A stretch of DNA of 64,000 nt from Candidatus Amarobacillus elongatus (GTDB lineage: Bacteria > Chloroflexota > Dehalococcoidia > Tepidiformales > Tepidiformaceae): NCBI GenBank assembly GCA_016703545.1, contig JADJBX010000009.1, forward strand, positions 1 through 64,000, written 5' to 3'. Made by a program: the position numbers and the translations under genes. Of the stretch, positions 53,444-61,408 are shown piece by piece (positions within the stretch are counted from its first letter, which is position 1; each line of letters begins with the position of its first letter). The notes under the pieces are model-generated. The model made no database searches. It worked only from the letters and a program-made list of their open reading frames with translations, and was not told the origin of the DNA.

Positions 53444-54526
53444 ATGAAGATCGGTTCAGGGTTCGGCGGTGGCTGGCTCACCAACGTCGCCGAACAGGCC
53501 CGCCGCGCGGAGGAAGCCGGCTATGACTTCTCCAGCGCGCCCGAGACCCAGCACGACTCCATCCTCGCCGCGACCATCGCGATCGCCAACACCGAGAAGA
53601 TGGAAGTCCAGACGAGCGTCACGATCGCCTTCCCGCGCAGCCCCACCGTGCTCGCGATGGAAGCGTGGGACCTGCAGCACCTGAGCAAGGGCCGCTTCAC
53701 CCTCGGTCTCGGTTCGCAGGTGAAGGGCCACAACCAGAACCGCTTCAGCGTCGACTGGCCCGGCGCCCCGGCCACGCGCATGAAGGAATACGTGCAGATG
53801 CTGCACGCGGTCTGGCGCTCCTTCCAGACCGGCGAGAAGCCGGACTTCGTGGGCCGCTTCTACCACTTCACCCTCATGACGCCGAACTTCAATCCCGGCC
53901 CCATCGAGTTCAAGCGCCCGAAGGTCGGCGTTGCGCTCGTGGGTGACGCGATGGCCCGCGTGGCCGGCGAAGTCGCCGATGTGGTGATGCCGCACGGGTT
54001 CATGACCGACAAGTACATGCGCGAAGTCGTGCTGCCGAACGTGGCCATCGGCCTGAAGCGCAGCGGCCGCACCTGGAAGGACATCGAGATTGCGGGTGGC
54101 GGCTTCACCGTCTTCGGCGAGACCGAGTCGGACATCGAGCAGGGCCTCAACCGCCTTCGCCAGCCGATCTCCTTCTACGGCTCGACGCGCAGCTACCACG
54201 AGGTGTTCGAAGTCCACGGCCTCAAGGACCTGGGCATGCAGCTGCACGAGATGTCGCTCCAGGGCCGCTGGGGCGAAATGCGTGAAGTGATCCCCGAGGA
54301 CGTGCTGCGCGTCTTCGCTCAGACCTCGACGTACGACAAGCTGCCGGAGTTCATCGCGAACAACCGCGAGTATGCCAGCCGCGTCGGCGTCGCCCTCCCC
54401 ACGGAAACGCCGGAACAGCGCGAACGCGCCCGGCACATCCTCAAGGAAGTGCAGAAGGTCCAGACGCCGGGTGCGCCCCGCGGCCTGGAGGACCTTTCGG
54501 GCGTGAGCACGAAGGTCCAGAAGTAA
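53444..54526 (+). CDS. LLM-class (F420/FMN-type) oxidoreductase
   Basis: This is a 360-residue luciferase-like TIM-barrel enzyme. N-terminal MKIGSGFGGGWLTNVAEQARRAEEAGYD, the segment RSPTVLAMEAWDLQHLSKGRFTLGLGSQ and the C-terminal region of the family are all present. Such proteins use F420 or reduced FMN to oxidise or reduce organic substrates. GGAGG precedes the ATG. Chloroflexota and actinobacteria carry many paralogues; no substrate can be given. Confidence 0.9.
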   Translation: MKIGSGFGGGWLTNVAEQARRAEEAGYDFSSAPETQHDSILAATIAIANTEKMEVQTSVTIAFPRSPTVLAMEAWDLQHLSKGRFTLGLGSQVKGHNQNRFSVDWPGAPATRMKEYVQMLHAVWRSFQTGEKPDFVGRFYHFTLMTPNFNPGPIEFKRPKVGVALVGDAMARVAGEVADVVMPHGFMTDKYMREVVLPNVAIGLKRSGRTWKDIEIAGGGFTVFGETESDIEQGLNRLRQPISFYGSTRSYHEVFEVHGLKDLGMQLHEMSLQGRWGEMREVIPEDVLRVFAQTSTYDKLPEFIANNREYASRVGVALPTETPEQRERARHILKEVQKVQTPGAPRGLEDLSGVSTKVQK

Positions 54527-54545
54527 CGCTCACGGGGGGCCGGTG

Positions 54546-55336
54546 CTACAGGCTCTGCCAGTGGCGCCGGCCGTCCTTGCGAACGAATGTCCCCAGCCCC
54601 GGCGCGGGCAGGTGACTTGCCGCCACCGTGGACCCATCGGCGATAAGCCGGTCAACGGTCGCGACACGCGTCTTTACCGCCACGTCGTGGTCCCAGTCGA
54701 AGGCCGTGCGCAGCTCCGGTTCGGCGGCATCGATCGACGTGATCACCACGTCGCCGAGCACGCACGCCCGCGCGCCCTGGGAAGCGACGAGCAGGCTGGT
54801 GTGCCCGGCGTGTGGCCCGGCGTCGCGATGGCCGTGAGCCCCGCCGTAATGGTGGTCTCGCCCCCGATCAGGTCCATCACCCCCGCCGCTTCCAGCGGCG
54901 CGACATCCCGCGCGAACGAGCCCAGCCGGCGTTCCTTCTCCCCGAAGTACTCCCAATCCAGCTGCGGTACCAGGTAGCGCGCGTTCGCGAACAGCGGCAG
55001 CCCCGTGCCCCGGTCGATGTTCCAGCCGGTGTGGTCGCCGTGGAGGTGCGTGAACAGGACGTGCGTCACGGCGCCGGGCATGATGCTCGCTGCCGCGAGC
55101 TCTTCCAGCAGGCGGCCATGCTGTTCCGGCCCCCACCCCGTATCCACCAGGAGTGTGGTCTCACCTTCGCGCACAACGTAGGCGCCGAAGTTCAGCGCGA
55201 CGTTGTTGTCGTCGTCCAGGTACTCGCGGTGCCAGTCGAGCAGCTCCGCCTTCGGATACACGACCGAAAAGGGATACGCCTCGATGGTATCCACCAGCGC
55301 GACGATTTCGACATTCCCAATCTTGATAGCCTGCAT
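54546..55336 (-). CDS. Metallo-beta-lactamase-fold hydrolase, lactonase type (frame break)
   Basis: This is an enzyme of about 263 residues. The zinc motif is FTHLHGDHTGWN, with ATPGHTPG providing the third-ligand region. One base is missing near 54803, after which the protein continues HTSLLVASQGARACVLGDVVIT (with the bridging Asp in GDV) and ends GRRHWQSL. The layout resembles AiiA-like N-acyl homoserine lactonases and related esterases. It is convergent with the LLM gene, 19 bases apart. Confidence 0.85.
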
Positions 55337-55448
55337 CGGTACCTCCCGCCGTATCCGGGAAGGTACGGGACACGCGCGGCGAAAACAACGCGTTCACGTG
55401 AAATGACGGCAACATATGCCGCGTGGTTCCGGTGCCGATGAGCGGGTG

Positions 55449-55523
55449 TGGTACCCCCGGCAGGAATCGAACCTGCGCACATGGTTTAGGAAACCACTGC
55501 TCTATCCGCTGAGCTACGGGGGC
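55449..55523 (-). tRNA. tRNA-Arg(CCT)
   Basis: On the minus strand the cloverleaf reads: acceptor GCCCCCG/CGGGGGT (one G-T pair), D arm GCTC...GAGC, anticodon stem GTGGT/ACCAT with loop TTCCTAA (anticodon CCT), and T arm GCAGG-TTCGATT-CCTGC. CCA is encoded at the 3' end (55451-55449). The tRNA decodes AGG. Confidence 0.96.
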
Positions 55524-55667
55524 ACGCGAGTGATGGCGGGCATGCGGCGTGGCGCCGCTTCGTGGCGACGGGCCCGGCCGCCTTCGAAATCATATCCCCG
55601 CCGCCCGCCACAGCCCATCGCACCGATCGCGTCGACACCGGCGGCGGCGGGCCATAGGCTGGCTGCG

Positions 55668-56516
55668 ATGAGTCGGCCCGTGGCGCTCCCGCGCACTCGT
55701 ACCGTCACGAACATCCGCGCGCGCGAAGGGTGGCACTTCCCCGACCTCCGCGAAGTCGCCCGGCACCGCGAACTGCTCTTCAATTTCGCCCGCCGCGACC
55801 TCAGCGTGCGCTACCGGCAGACGTGGCTGGGGGTCGGGTGGGTCGTGTTCCAGCCGCTCGCGCTCATGGGCATTATGGCGCTGTTCTTCGGGCAGGTGGT
55901 GCGCCAGGCGCCGGGGCAGGCGCCCTTCCCGGTGTTCGTGTTCACGGGGCTTGTCGCCTGGAACTTCTTCAACGCGCTCGTGTCCGAATCCGCGGCCAGC
56001 GTCATCGCCTACCAGGCGATTGTGATGAAGGTGTTCTTCCCGCGCCTCATCGTGCCGCTCGCGCCCGCGCTCACCACACTCGTCGACCTCGCCATCGGGC
56101 TGTGCATCGTGCTCGTGCTGATGGCGGTCTATGGCTACTACCCCACCCTGCGCACGCTCCTGCTGCCGGTATTCATCGTGCTGCTGGCCTTGGCCGCGCT
56201 CTCCCTGGGGGTGTTCCTTTCGGCCCTGAACGTGCGCTACCGGGACATCCGGTACGCCATCCCCGTGATGATGCAGGCGCTGTTCTTCTCCGCGCCGATC
56301 ATGTTCTCGCCTTCGATCCTCTCGTCGCCGTTCTCGACCGTGTACCGCGTCAACCCGATCGCGCCGATCATCGAAGGCGTGCGGTGGTCGCTCATCGGCG
56401 GGCCGGACGTGCCGGGGCTCGAACTCCTGTACGTGGTGCCGGTGGTCTTGGGCGCGCTGGTGCTGAGCCTCGGCTACTTCGAAACCACGCAGCAGTCATT
56501 CGCCGACGTCCTCTGA
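55668..56516 (+). CDS. ABC-2 type transporter permease, polysaccharide export type
   Basis: This is a 282-residue membrane protein with six hydrophobic helices. The N-terminal RELLFNFARRDLSVRYRQTWLG and GVFLSALNVRYRDIRYAIP are hallmarks of KpsM/TagG/Wzm permeases that export lipid-linked polysaccharides. The C-terminus lies in the periplasm after the last helix. The cognate ATPase gene is not in the downstream position on this strand. ATG 55668 is chosen where the family begins. Confidence 0.9.
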   Translation: MSRPVALPRTRTVTNIRAREGWHFPDLREVARHRELLFNFARRDLSVRYRQTWLGVGWVVFQPLALMGIMALFFGQVVRQAPGQAPFPVFVFTGLVAWNFFNALVSESAASVIAYQAIVMKVFFPRLIVPLAPALTTLVDLAIGLCIVLVLMAVYGYYPTLRTLLLPVFIVLLALAALSLGVFLSALNVRYRDIRYAIPVMMQALFFSAPIMFSPSILSSPFSTVYRVNPIAPIIEGVRWSLIGGPDVPGLELLYVVPVVLGALVLSLGYFETTQQSFADVL

Positions 56517-56525
56517 CACCCGCCC

Positions 56526-57413
56526 TCACTCCGAACTCAGCATCGGCACCGGCTGCCAATGGGGCAGCACGCTCCCGGACAGCGACAGGCTGCGGTTGTG
56601 CGGGCCGGTCCGGTTGTACGGGTCCGGGAACGGGTACTGCGCGACCAGGTGCCCGGACGGGCAGGCGAAGTTCGTATCCAGCCCGTGGTCGTAGAACTGC
56701 GACAGCTTCACGGTCCCGCCGCCGAACGCGTACGCGGGGTCCGAACAGCGCCGCCGGGCGTCCTCCATGCCCTGCGCGCCCGCCGTCCAGACGGGCACAC
56801 CGGGCGCGTATGTCCCGGCGATGATGCGCCACTGCCGTGGCGTGCTGTACAGCCCGACGGGCAGCTTCCGCTGCTTGAAGTAGTCGAGCGTGGCGCGGAC
56901 CACCTGGCCGTTGTACGTCGGGTCGTCGCTCCAGTAGTTGCCGGTCTCAACATCCAGCCACCACCACGACGGCGTGATGCCCAGCGACTGAGCGCGCGTG
57001 ACGACCTCGCGGCCGATGGCGTAGCCGTAGTTGTACGCGCGGCACCACTCGTCCGTCGGCGCGCATGTCCCGTACGGTCCCGTCGCCGCGGGGAGGTCCC
57101 GGCCCGCCTTCGGGTGATCCACGTTCACGTACACCGCCGGGTTGCGTTCAAAGCGCTGCGCCCAGCGGTACTGCTCTACGAAACACGGATTTGGAGTAAA
57201 CGGCCGGCCGCCGTTGATTCCGATGACCGTGAATGCGACGCGTGTGTTCGGGAACACGCGGTTTGGGCACTGCGGCCACGAGATGTCGTACCCGGGGACC
57301 TGGTCGGGGACGTGATCCGCGTGCGCTCGCATCCCCGGGACGGCCACCGCGGCGATGGCCACCGCGACCGCGAACACTGCCGCGCACGCGCGGACGAACA
57401 GGGCGCTGCTCAC
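56526..57413 (-). CDS. Secreted glycoside hydrolase-like protein (DUF1906-type)
   Basis: This is a 295-residue exported protein. A signal peptide (AVFAVAVAIAAVAVPGMRAHA) precedes a TIM-barrel-like domain with GYDISWPQC, FTVIGINGG, WWWLDVETGNYW and PVGLYSTPRQW, a pattern seen in DUF1906/GH25-like proteins. The Asp-x-Glu in LDVETG could be catalytic as in lysozyme-type muramidases, but activity on peptidoglycan is inference. It converges on the ABC permease gene, 9 bases apart. Confidence 0.8.
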   Translation of the reverse strand: MSSALFVRACAAVFAVAVAIAAVAVPGMRAHADHVPDQVPGYDISWPQCPNRVFPNTRVAFTVIGINGGRPFTPNPCFVEQYRWAQRFERNPAVYVNVDHPKAGRDLPAATGPYGTCAPTDEWCRAYNYGYAIGREVVTRAQSLGITPSWWWLDVETGNYWSDDPTYNGQVVRATLDYFKQRKLPVGLYSTPRQWRIIAGTYAPGVPVWTAGAQGMEDARRRCSDPAYAFGGGTVKLSQFYDHGLDTNFACPSGHLVAQYPFPDPYNRTGPHNRSLSLSGSVLPHWQPVPMLSSE

Positions 57414-57491
57414 GGCGCGCTCCTCGGTCCCCGCGGCCGCAGGGTATCGGCGCGGCGCGCGAAACTCAAATGGCCGCTGTCGCCGCGTGTT

Positions 57492-58251
57492 CTACGGTTG
57501 GCCCTTCACGCTCGGCAGCGGGGCACGATCCGAGCTTCGGCCTTGCACCGCCTCCGCCGTGCGCTGGAACCACTCGTTGGGGCCGCCCGGCAGGTCCAGC
57601 GTACGCAACACCGACTTCGTAATCGCCAGCCCCTGCGCCGGAATCGCGGCCAGCTCGGCGGCGAGGTCGCGGGCCGTGCTCAGCACTTCGGCGTCTGGCA
57701 CGCATTCGAGGGCGATACCCAATCGCGCCAGCTCCGCTCCGGGAATCTTCCGCCCCAGCAGCGCCACCCGGCGGGCGATGGCGTCGCCGTAGCGCAGGCG
57801 CAACCATGCCAGGTTCATCGGCGCGGGCCGCCCCTGCCGCACTTCGGCCACCTGCAGGAAGGCGCTCTCGCCCACGACGATGAAGTCGCTGGAGAGGGCC
57901 CATGCCGACCCCGCGTTAATCGCGAACCCTTCCAATGCGCACACGATCGGCTTGTCGAAGGCGAACACCTGCTCGTGGAACGCGCGCCACGTCCCCTGGA
58001 AAGATGGCAGCCATTCCGGGCGCGGGTCGGCGTTGAACTCCTTGAGGTCCAGGCCAGAGCAGAAGGAGCCGCCCTCGCCGCGCACGAGGATCGCGCCAAC
58101 GGCGGCCGTCGGCGCCGGCCTCGGCCAGGGCCGCGCTCGCCGCCTGGACCAGCGGCCCCGTGATGGCGTTCTTCCGCGCCGGGCGGCTCAGCACCATCTC
58201 GGCGACGGCGCCCATGCGTTCGAGGCGGACGAGCGGTTCGGGTTCGGTCAT
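57492..58251 (-). CDS. Crotonase-family protein (frame break)
   Basis: This protein has about 253 residues. The N-terminus MTEPEPLVRLERMGAVAEMV is in one frame, and after a break near 58105 it continues VGAILVRGEGGSFCSGLDLKEF. Oxyanion-hole segments are normal. At the first catalytic position AGSAWAL replaces GGxEL, while the second region FLQVAEVRQG keeps a Glu. This is an enoyl-CoA isomerase- or hydrolase-like layout rather than a standard hydratase. It is divergent from the flavin reductase gene. Confidence 0.82.
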
Positions 58252-58362
58252 GGGGCACCCCGCGAGAGAAGTCGCGCCGATACTACGCGCCGCGGGGGAC
58301 CGGCGCGCGCTGCACGGCGGGCCGTGGCACCATGGAACGACGCCACTCGAAGGAGCCTCCGT

Positions 58363-58923
58363 GTGACCCACCCGCCCACCCCCGATCTGCCCGGTTCGCC
58401 CAAAGAGATCCCCGGCCCCGAAAAGGCCATGCTCAAGCTCTCCTACGGCGTCCACGTGATCGGATCGCGCTCCGCGAGCGGCGAACGCAACGCCATGCTC
58501 GCCGACTGGGTCATGCAGGTCTCGTTTACTCCCCGGCTCGTCGCCGTCGCCATCGAGAACGACGCCCGCACCCTGCGCTTCATCCGTGAAACCGGCGTGT
58601 TCAGCGTCAACCTGCTGCACGAAAAGGACGGCATGGCGATCGCGCGACAGGTGGTGATGCCCGCCGAGAGCCGCAAGATCAAAGGCCGCACCGGTGATGC
58701 CGCCAACGCCGTGATCGATAAGCTCGCGGGCCTCGAGTACGCGCTGCACGACAACGGCTGCGCCGTTCTCGATGACGCCCTCGGCTGGTTCACCTGCGAT
58801 GCCCGGGAGTTCCACACCACCGGCGACCACACCATCGTCGTCGGCCTGGTCACCGACGGCGACGTCGTCCGCCCGGGCGAGATGCTGATTGAGCGCGACC
58901 TCGGCTGGGAGTACGCGGGGTAG
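58363..58923 (+). CDS. Flavin reductase-family protein
   Basis: This 186-residue split-barrel FMN-binding protein resembles flavin reductases that supply reduced FMN to monooxygenases. Recognisable stretches are LSYGVHVIGSRSASGERNAML, SFTPRLVAVAIENDARTL and VFSVNLL. GTG 58363 follows AAGGAG by about 8 bases. Its tail (FHTTGDHTIVVGLVTDG) is as in DIM6/NTAB-type members. A partner monooxygenase is not adjacent, though an LLM enzyme and a Baeyer-Villiger enzyme lie elsewhere in the window. Confidence 0.88.
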   Translation: MTHPPTPDLPGSPKEIPGPEKAMLKLSYGVHVIGSRSASGERNAMLADWVMQVSFTPRLVAVAIENDARTLRFIRETGVFSVNLLHEKDGMAIARQVVMPAESRKIKGRTGDAANAVIDKLAGLEYALHDNGCAVLDDALGWFTCDAREFHTTGDHTIVVGLVTDGDVVRPGEMLIERDLGWEYAG

Positions 58924-59077
58924 TTTTCGCAGGTTTATCTGGGCTTGACGTCCCGTTTCCGGGACCCCATCGGCCCCGTCATACCGCTGTTCGCGCGGCG
59001 TAGCATGCGCTTCGGCGCGCCGCCGGCCGCTTCGCGGGAACCCCACGAGTGTTCGCGGCGTTGTGAAGGGGGTGACG

Positions 59078-61408
59078 ATGCGGGTTTCTTCACGGCGAAG
59101 CGTGGCGAGCGGCCTCGCGAAGGCCGCCCTTGCGGCGGCGGCACTGCCACCTCTCGCGGTGGCCGCCGTGATCGCATGGGCGTGGCTGGCGCCATTCGCG
59201 CCGCCCGAGGGCCGGCTCGGCGTTCCCGGCTCCGTCTACCTTGCGGCTGATGGTTCCGTGCTCCTGCGCGAGTCCGCGGACGGCCTCCGCATCCCCGTCC
59301 CCCTCGACCGGATCGCCCCGGCGATGGTGGACGCGACGATCGCGGCCGAGGACCAGCGCTTTGCCTCGCATCCCGGCGTCGACCCGATTGCCATCGCCCG
59401 CGCCGCCGCCACGTTCCGTTCGAACCCGTCCGGCGCCTCCACCATCACTCAGCAGCTCGCCCGCGCGGCGTACCTCGATGACGCCTCTCCGCGGCTCGTG
59501 CGAAAGGCCCACGAGTCCCTCCTCGCCCTCCAACTGGAGCGGCATCGGACCAAGGACGAGATCCTCGCGCTCTATCTGAACAGCGTGTACTACGGCCGTG
59601 CGGCGTACGGGGTCGAAGCGGCGGCGCGCGTGTACTTCGGCACGAGCGCGCAGAATCTCGATGTCGCGCAGGCGGCGTTCCTCGCCGGGCTGCCGCAGCT
59701 TCCCTCCGCATACGAACCGTCGCCGGACACGGCCGCGGCGAAGTCCCGCCAGGCCTACGTCCTCGATCGCATGCGGACGACCGGGCGGCTCGATGGCTCG
59801 TCGGCCGCGAATGCCGCCGCCGAGGAGCTCGTCCTGGTTCCCGAACTCGCGCCGCCGCTGGCACGGCACTTCGTGCAGTTCGCGCGGGAGGAGCTCGCGG
59901 CGCTCCAGCCCTCCATGAGCGACCGCTCCGGCCTCGTAATCGAGACAACGATTGACCCGGCGCTCCAATCGGAGGTCGAGCGGAGCATCCAGCGCCAGCT
60001 TTCCGCCCTGAAGGAGAAGAACGCCGGCAACGCCGCCGTGGTCGTGCTTGACCCGCACACGGGCGCGCTCCTCGCCATGGCCGGCAGCGCCAACTTCGAT
60101 GACCCATCCATCGATGGGCAGGTCAACGTCGCGTTGCAGCCGCGCCAGCCCGGATCGGCGCTGAAGCCGTTCCTCTATGCCGCAGCGCTTGAGCGCGGGT
60201 ACACCGCCGCGAGCACGCTGCTCGATGTTCCTTCCACGTTCGCCACCGCCGGCGGCGCCTATTCGCCCATGAACTACGACCGCCAGTTCCACGGCGTCGT
60301 CACGCTGCGCACGGCGCTCGCGTCGTCGTACAACGTGCCGGCCGTGCGCACACTCGATGCCCTCGGCATGGACGCCTTCCTCGAGGTCGCGCACCGCTTC
60401 GGGCTGCGCACGCTTTCGAACACGGAGGTGTACGGCCCCGCCGTCGTGCTGGGCGGCGGGGAAGTGCGGCTGCTCGACCTCACAGCCGCCTATGGCGCGC
60501 TCGCCACGGGCGGCACGCTCGTGCCCCCGTTCGCCGTCGCCCGCGTGCGGGACGCGGCGGGCCGCACCATCTACGAACGCCCCGCGGCCGTGACCACGCG
60601 CGTCCTCGATGAAGCGAACGCCTGGCTCCTCGCCGATATCCTCTCGGACCCCAACGCCCGCATCCCCGGCTTCGGCGAAGTCACCCCCCTCGACCTCCCG
60701 TTCCGCGCGGCGGCGAAAACCGGCACCACCACCGGCTTCCGCGACAACTGGACCGCCGGCTTCACGGCCGACCGCGCGGTCGGCGTCTGGGTGGGCAACA
60801 CCGATGGCTCGCCCATGACGGATGTCTCGGGCGTGGATGGTGCGGGCCCAATCTGGCGGGACGTGATGTTCGCGACGGCCGAGCGCACGCCACCGCGCTG
60901 GCTCACGCAGCCACCCGGCCTCGTGCGCCTGACGGTGTGCGCGCCAACCGGCCAGCTCCCCGGCGAGCACTGCCCCACGCCCCAGGCGGAGTGGTTCCGG
61001 GCGGGCACCGAGCCGCGCACGGCCGAGCGGTACTACGTTCGCGCCGCCGATGGCGGTCTCGCAATCGCGCCGCCGGCCGAGGCGGTCGGCTGGGCGCGTT
61101 CCGCGGGGCTGCGGATCGCCGCCCCGGAAGCGAGCCCGGCCGCCGTGCGCGTGCTCCAGCCGTCGCCCGGAGCCGTCCTCTACCTCGCGCCCGAGCTTGG
61201 CACGCAGCACGCCCTCCTGCGGGCCGCCGCCGCCGAGTCCGCCACCATCGAACTCCGCGTCGACGGCGTGACCGTCGGCCGCGAGACAGGGCCTTCCATC
61301 TCCGTGCAATGGCCGCTTGCACCCGGTGTCCACACCGTCGAGGCGGTCATCGAATCCAATGGCGTCCTCAGCAGGGCGACCTCCACCTTCGAGGTACGAG
61401 CGCGATGA
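59078..61408 (+). CDS. pbpC: Penicillin-binding protein 1C, bifunctional peptidoglycan synthase
   Basis: This is a 776-residue membrane-anchored enzyme. The glycosyltransferase GT51 domain has E91DQRFASHPGVD and SGASTITQQLAR. The transpeptidase domain has the nucleophile S360 in QPGSALKPFL, then SSYNVPAVR and K547TGTT. The C-terminal beta domain (about residues 690-776) is the PBP1C-specific module. ATG 59078 is preceded by AAGGGGG; an in-frame GTG at 59063 is also possible. The stop overlaps the macroglobulin gene start (ATGA), the classic pbpC-yfhM pairing. Confidence 0.93.
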   Translation: MRVSSRRSVASGLAKAALAAAALPPLAVAAVIAWAWLAPFAPPEGRLGVPGSVYLAADGSVLLRESADGLRIPVPLDRIAPAMVDATIAAEDQRFASHPGVDPIAIARAAATFRSNPSGASTITQQLARAAYLDDASPRLVRKAHESLLALQLERHRTKDEILALYLNSVYYGRAAYGVEAAARVYFGTSAQNLDVAQAAFLAGLPQLPSAYEPSPDTAAAKSRQAYVLDRMRTTGRLDGSSAANAAAEELVLVPELAPPLARHFVQFAREELAALQPSMSDRSGLVIETTIDPALQSEVERSIQRQLSALKEKNAGNAAVVVLDPHTGALLAMAGSANFDDPSIDGQVNVALQPRQPGSALKPFLYAAALERGYTAASTLLDVPSTFATAGGAYSPMNYDRQFHGVVTLRTALASSYNVPAVRTLDALGMDAFLEVAHRFGLRTLSNTEVYGPAVVLGGGEVRLLDLTAAYGALATGGTLVPPFAVARVRDAAGRTIYERPAAVTTRVLDEANAWLLADILSDPNARIPGFGEVTPLDLPFRAAAKTGTTTGFRDNWTAGFTADRAVGVWVGNTDGSPMTDVSGVDGAGPIWRDVMFATAERTPPRWLTQPPGLVRLTVCAPTGQLPGEHCPTPQAEWFRAGTEPRTAERYYVRAADGGLAIAPPAEAVGWARSAGLRIAAPEASPAAVRVLQPSPGAVLYLAPELGTQHALLRAAAAESATIELRVDGVTVGRETGPSISVQWPLAPGVHTVEAVIESNGVLSRATSTFEVRAR

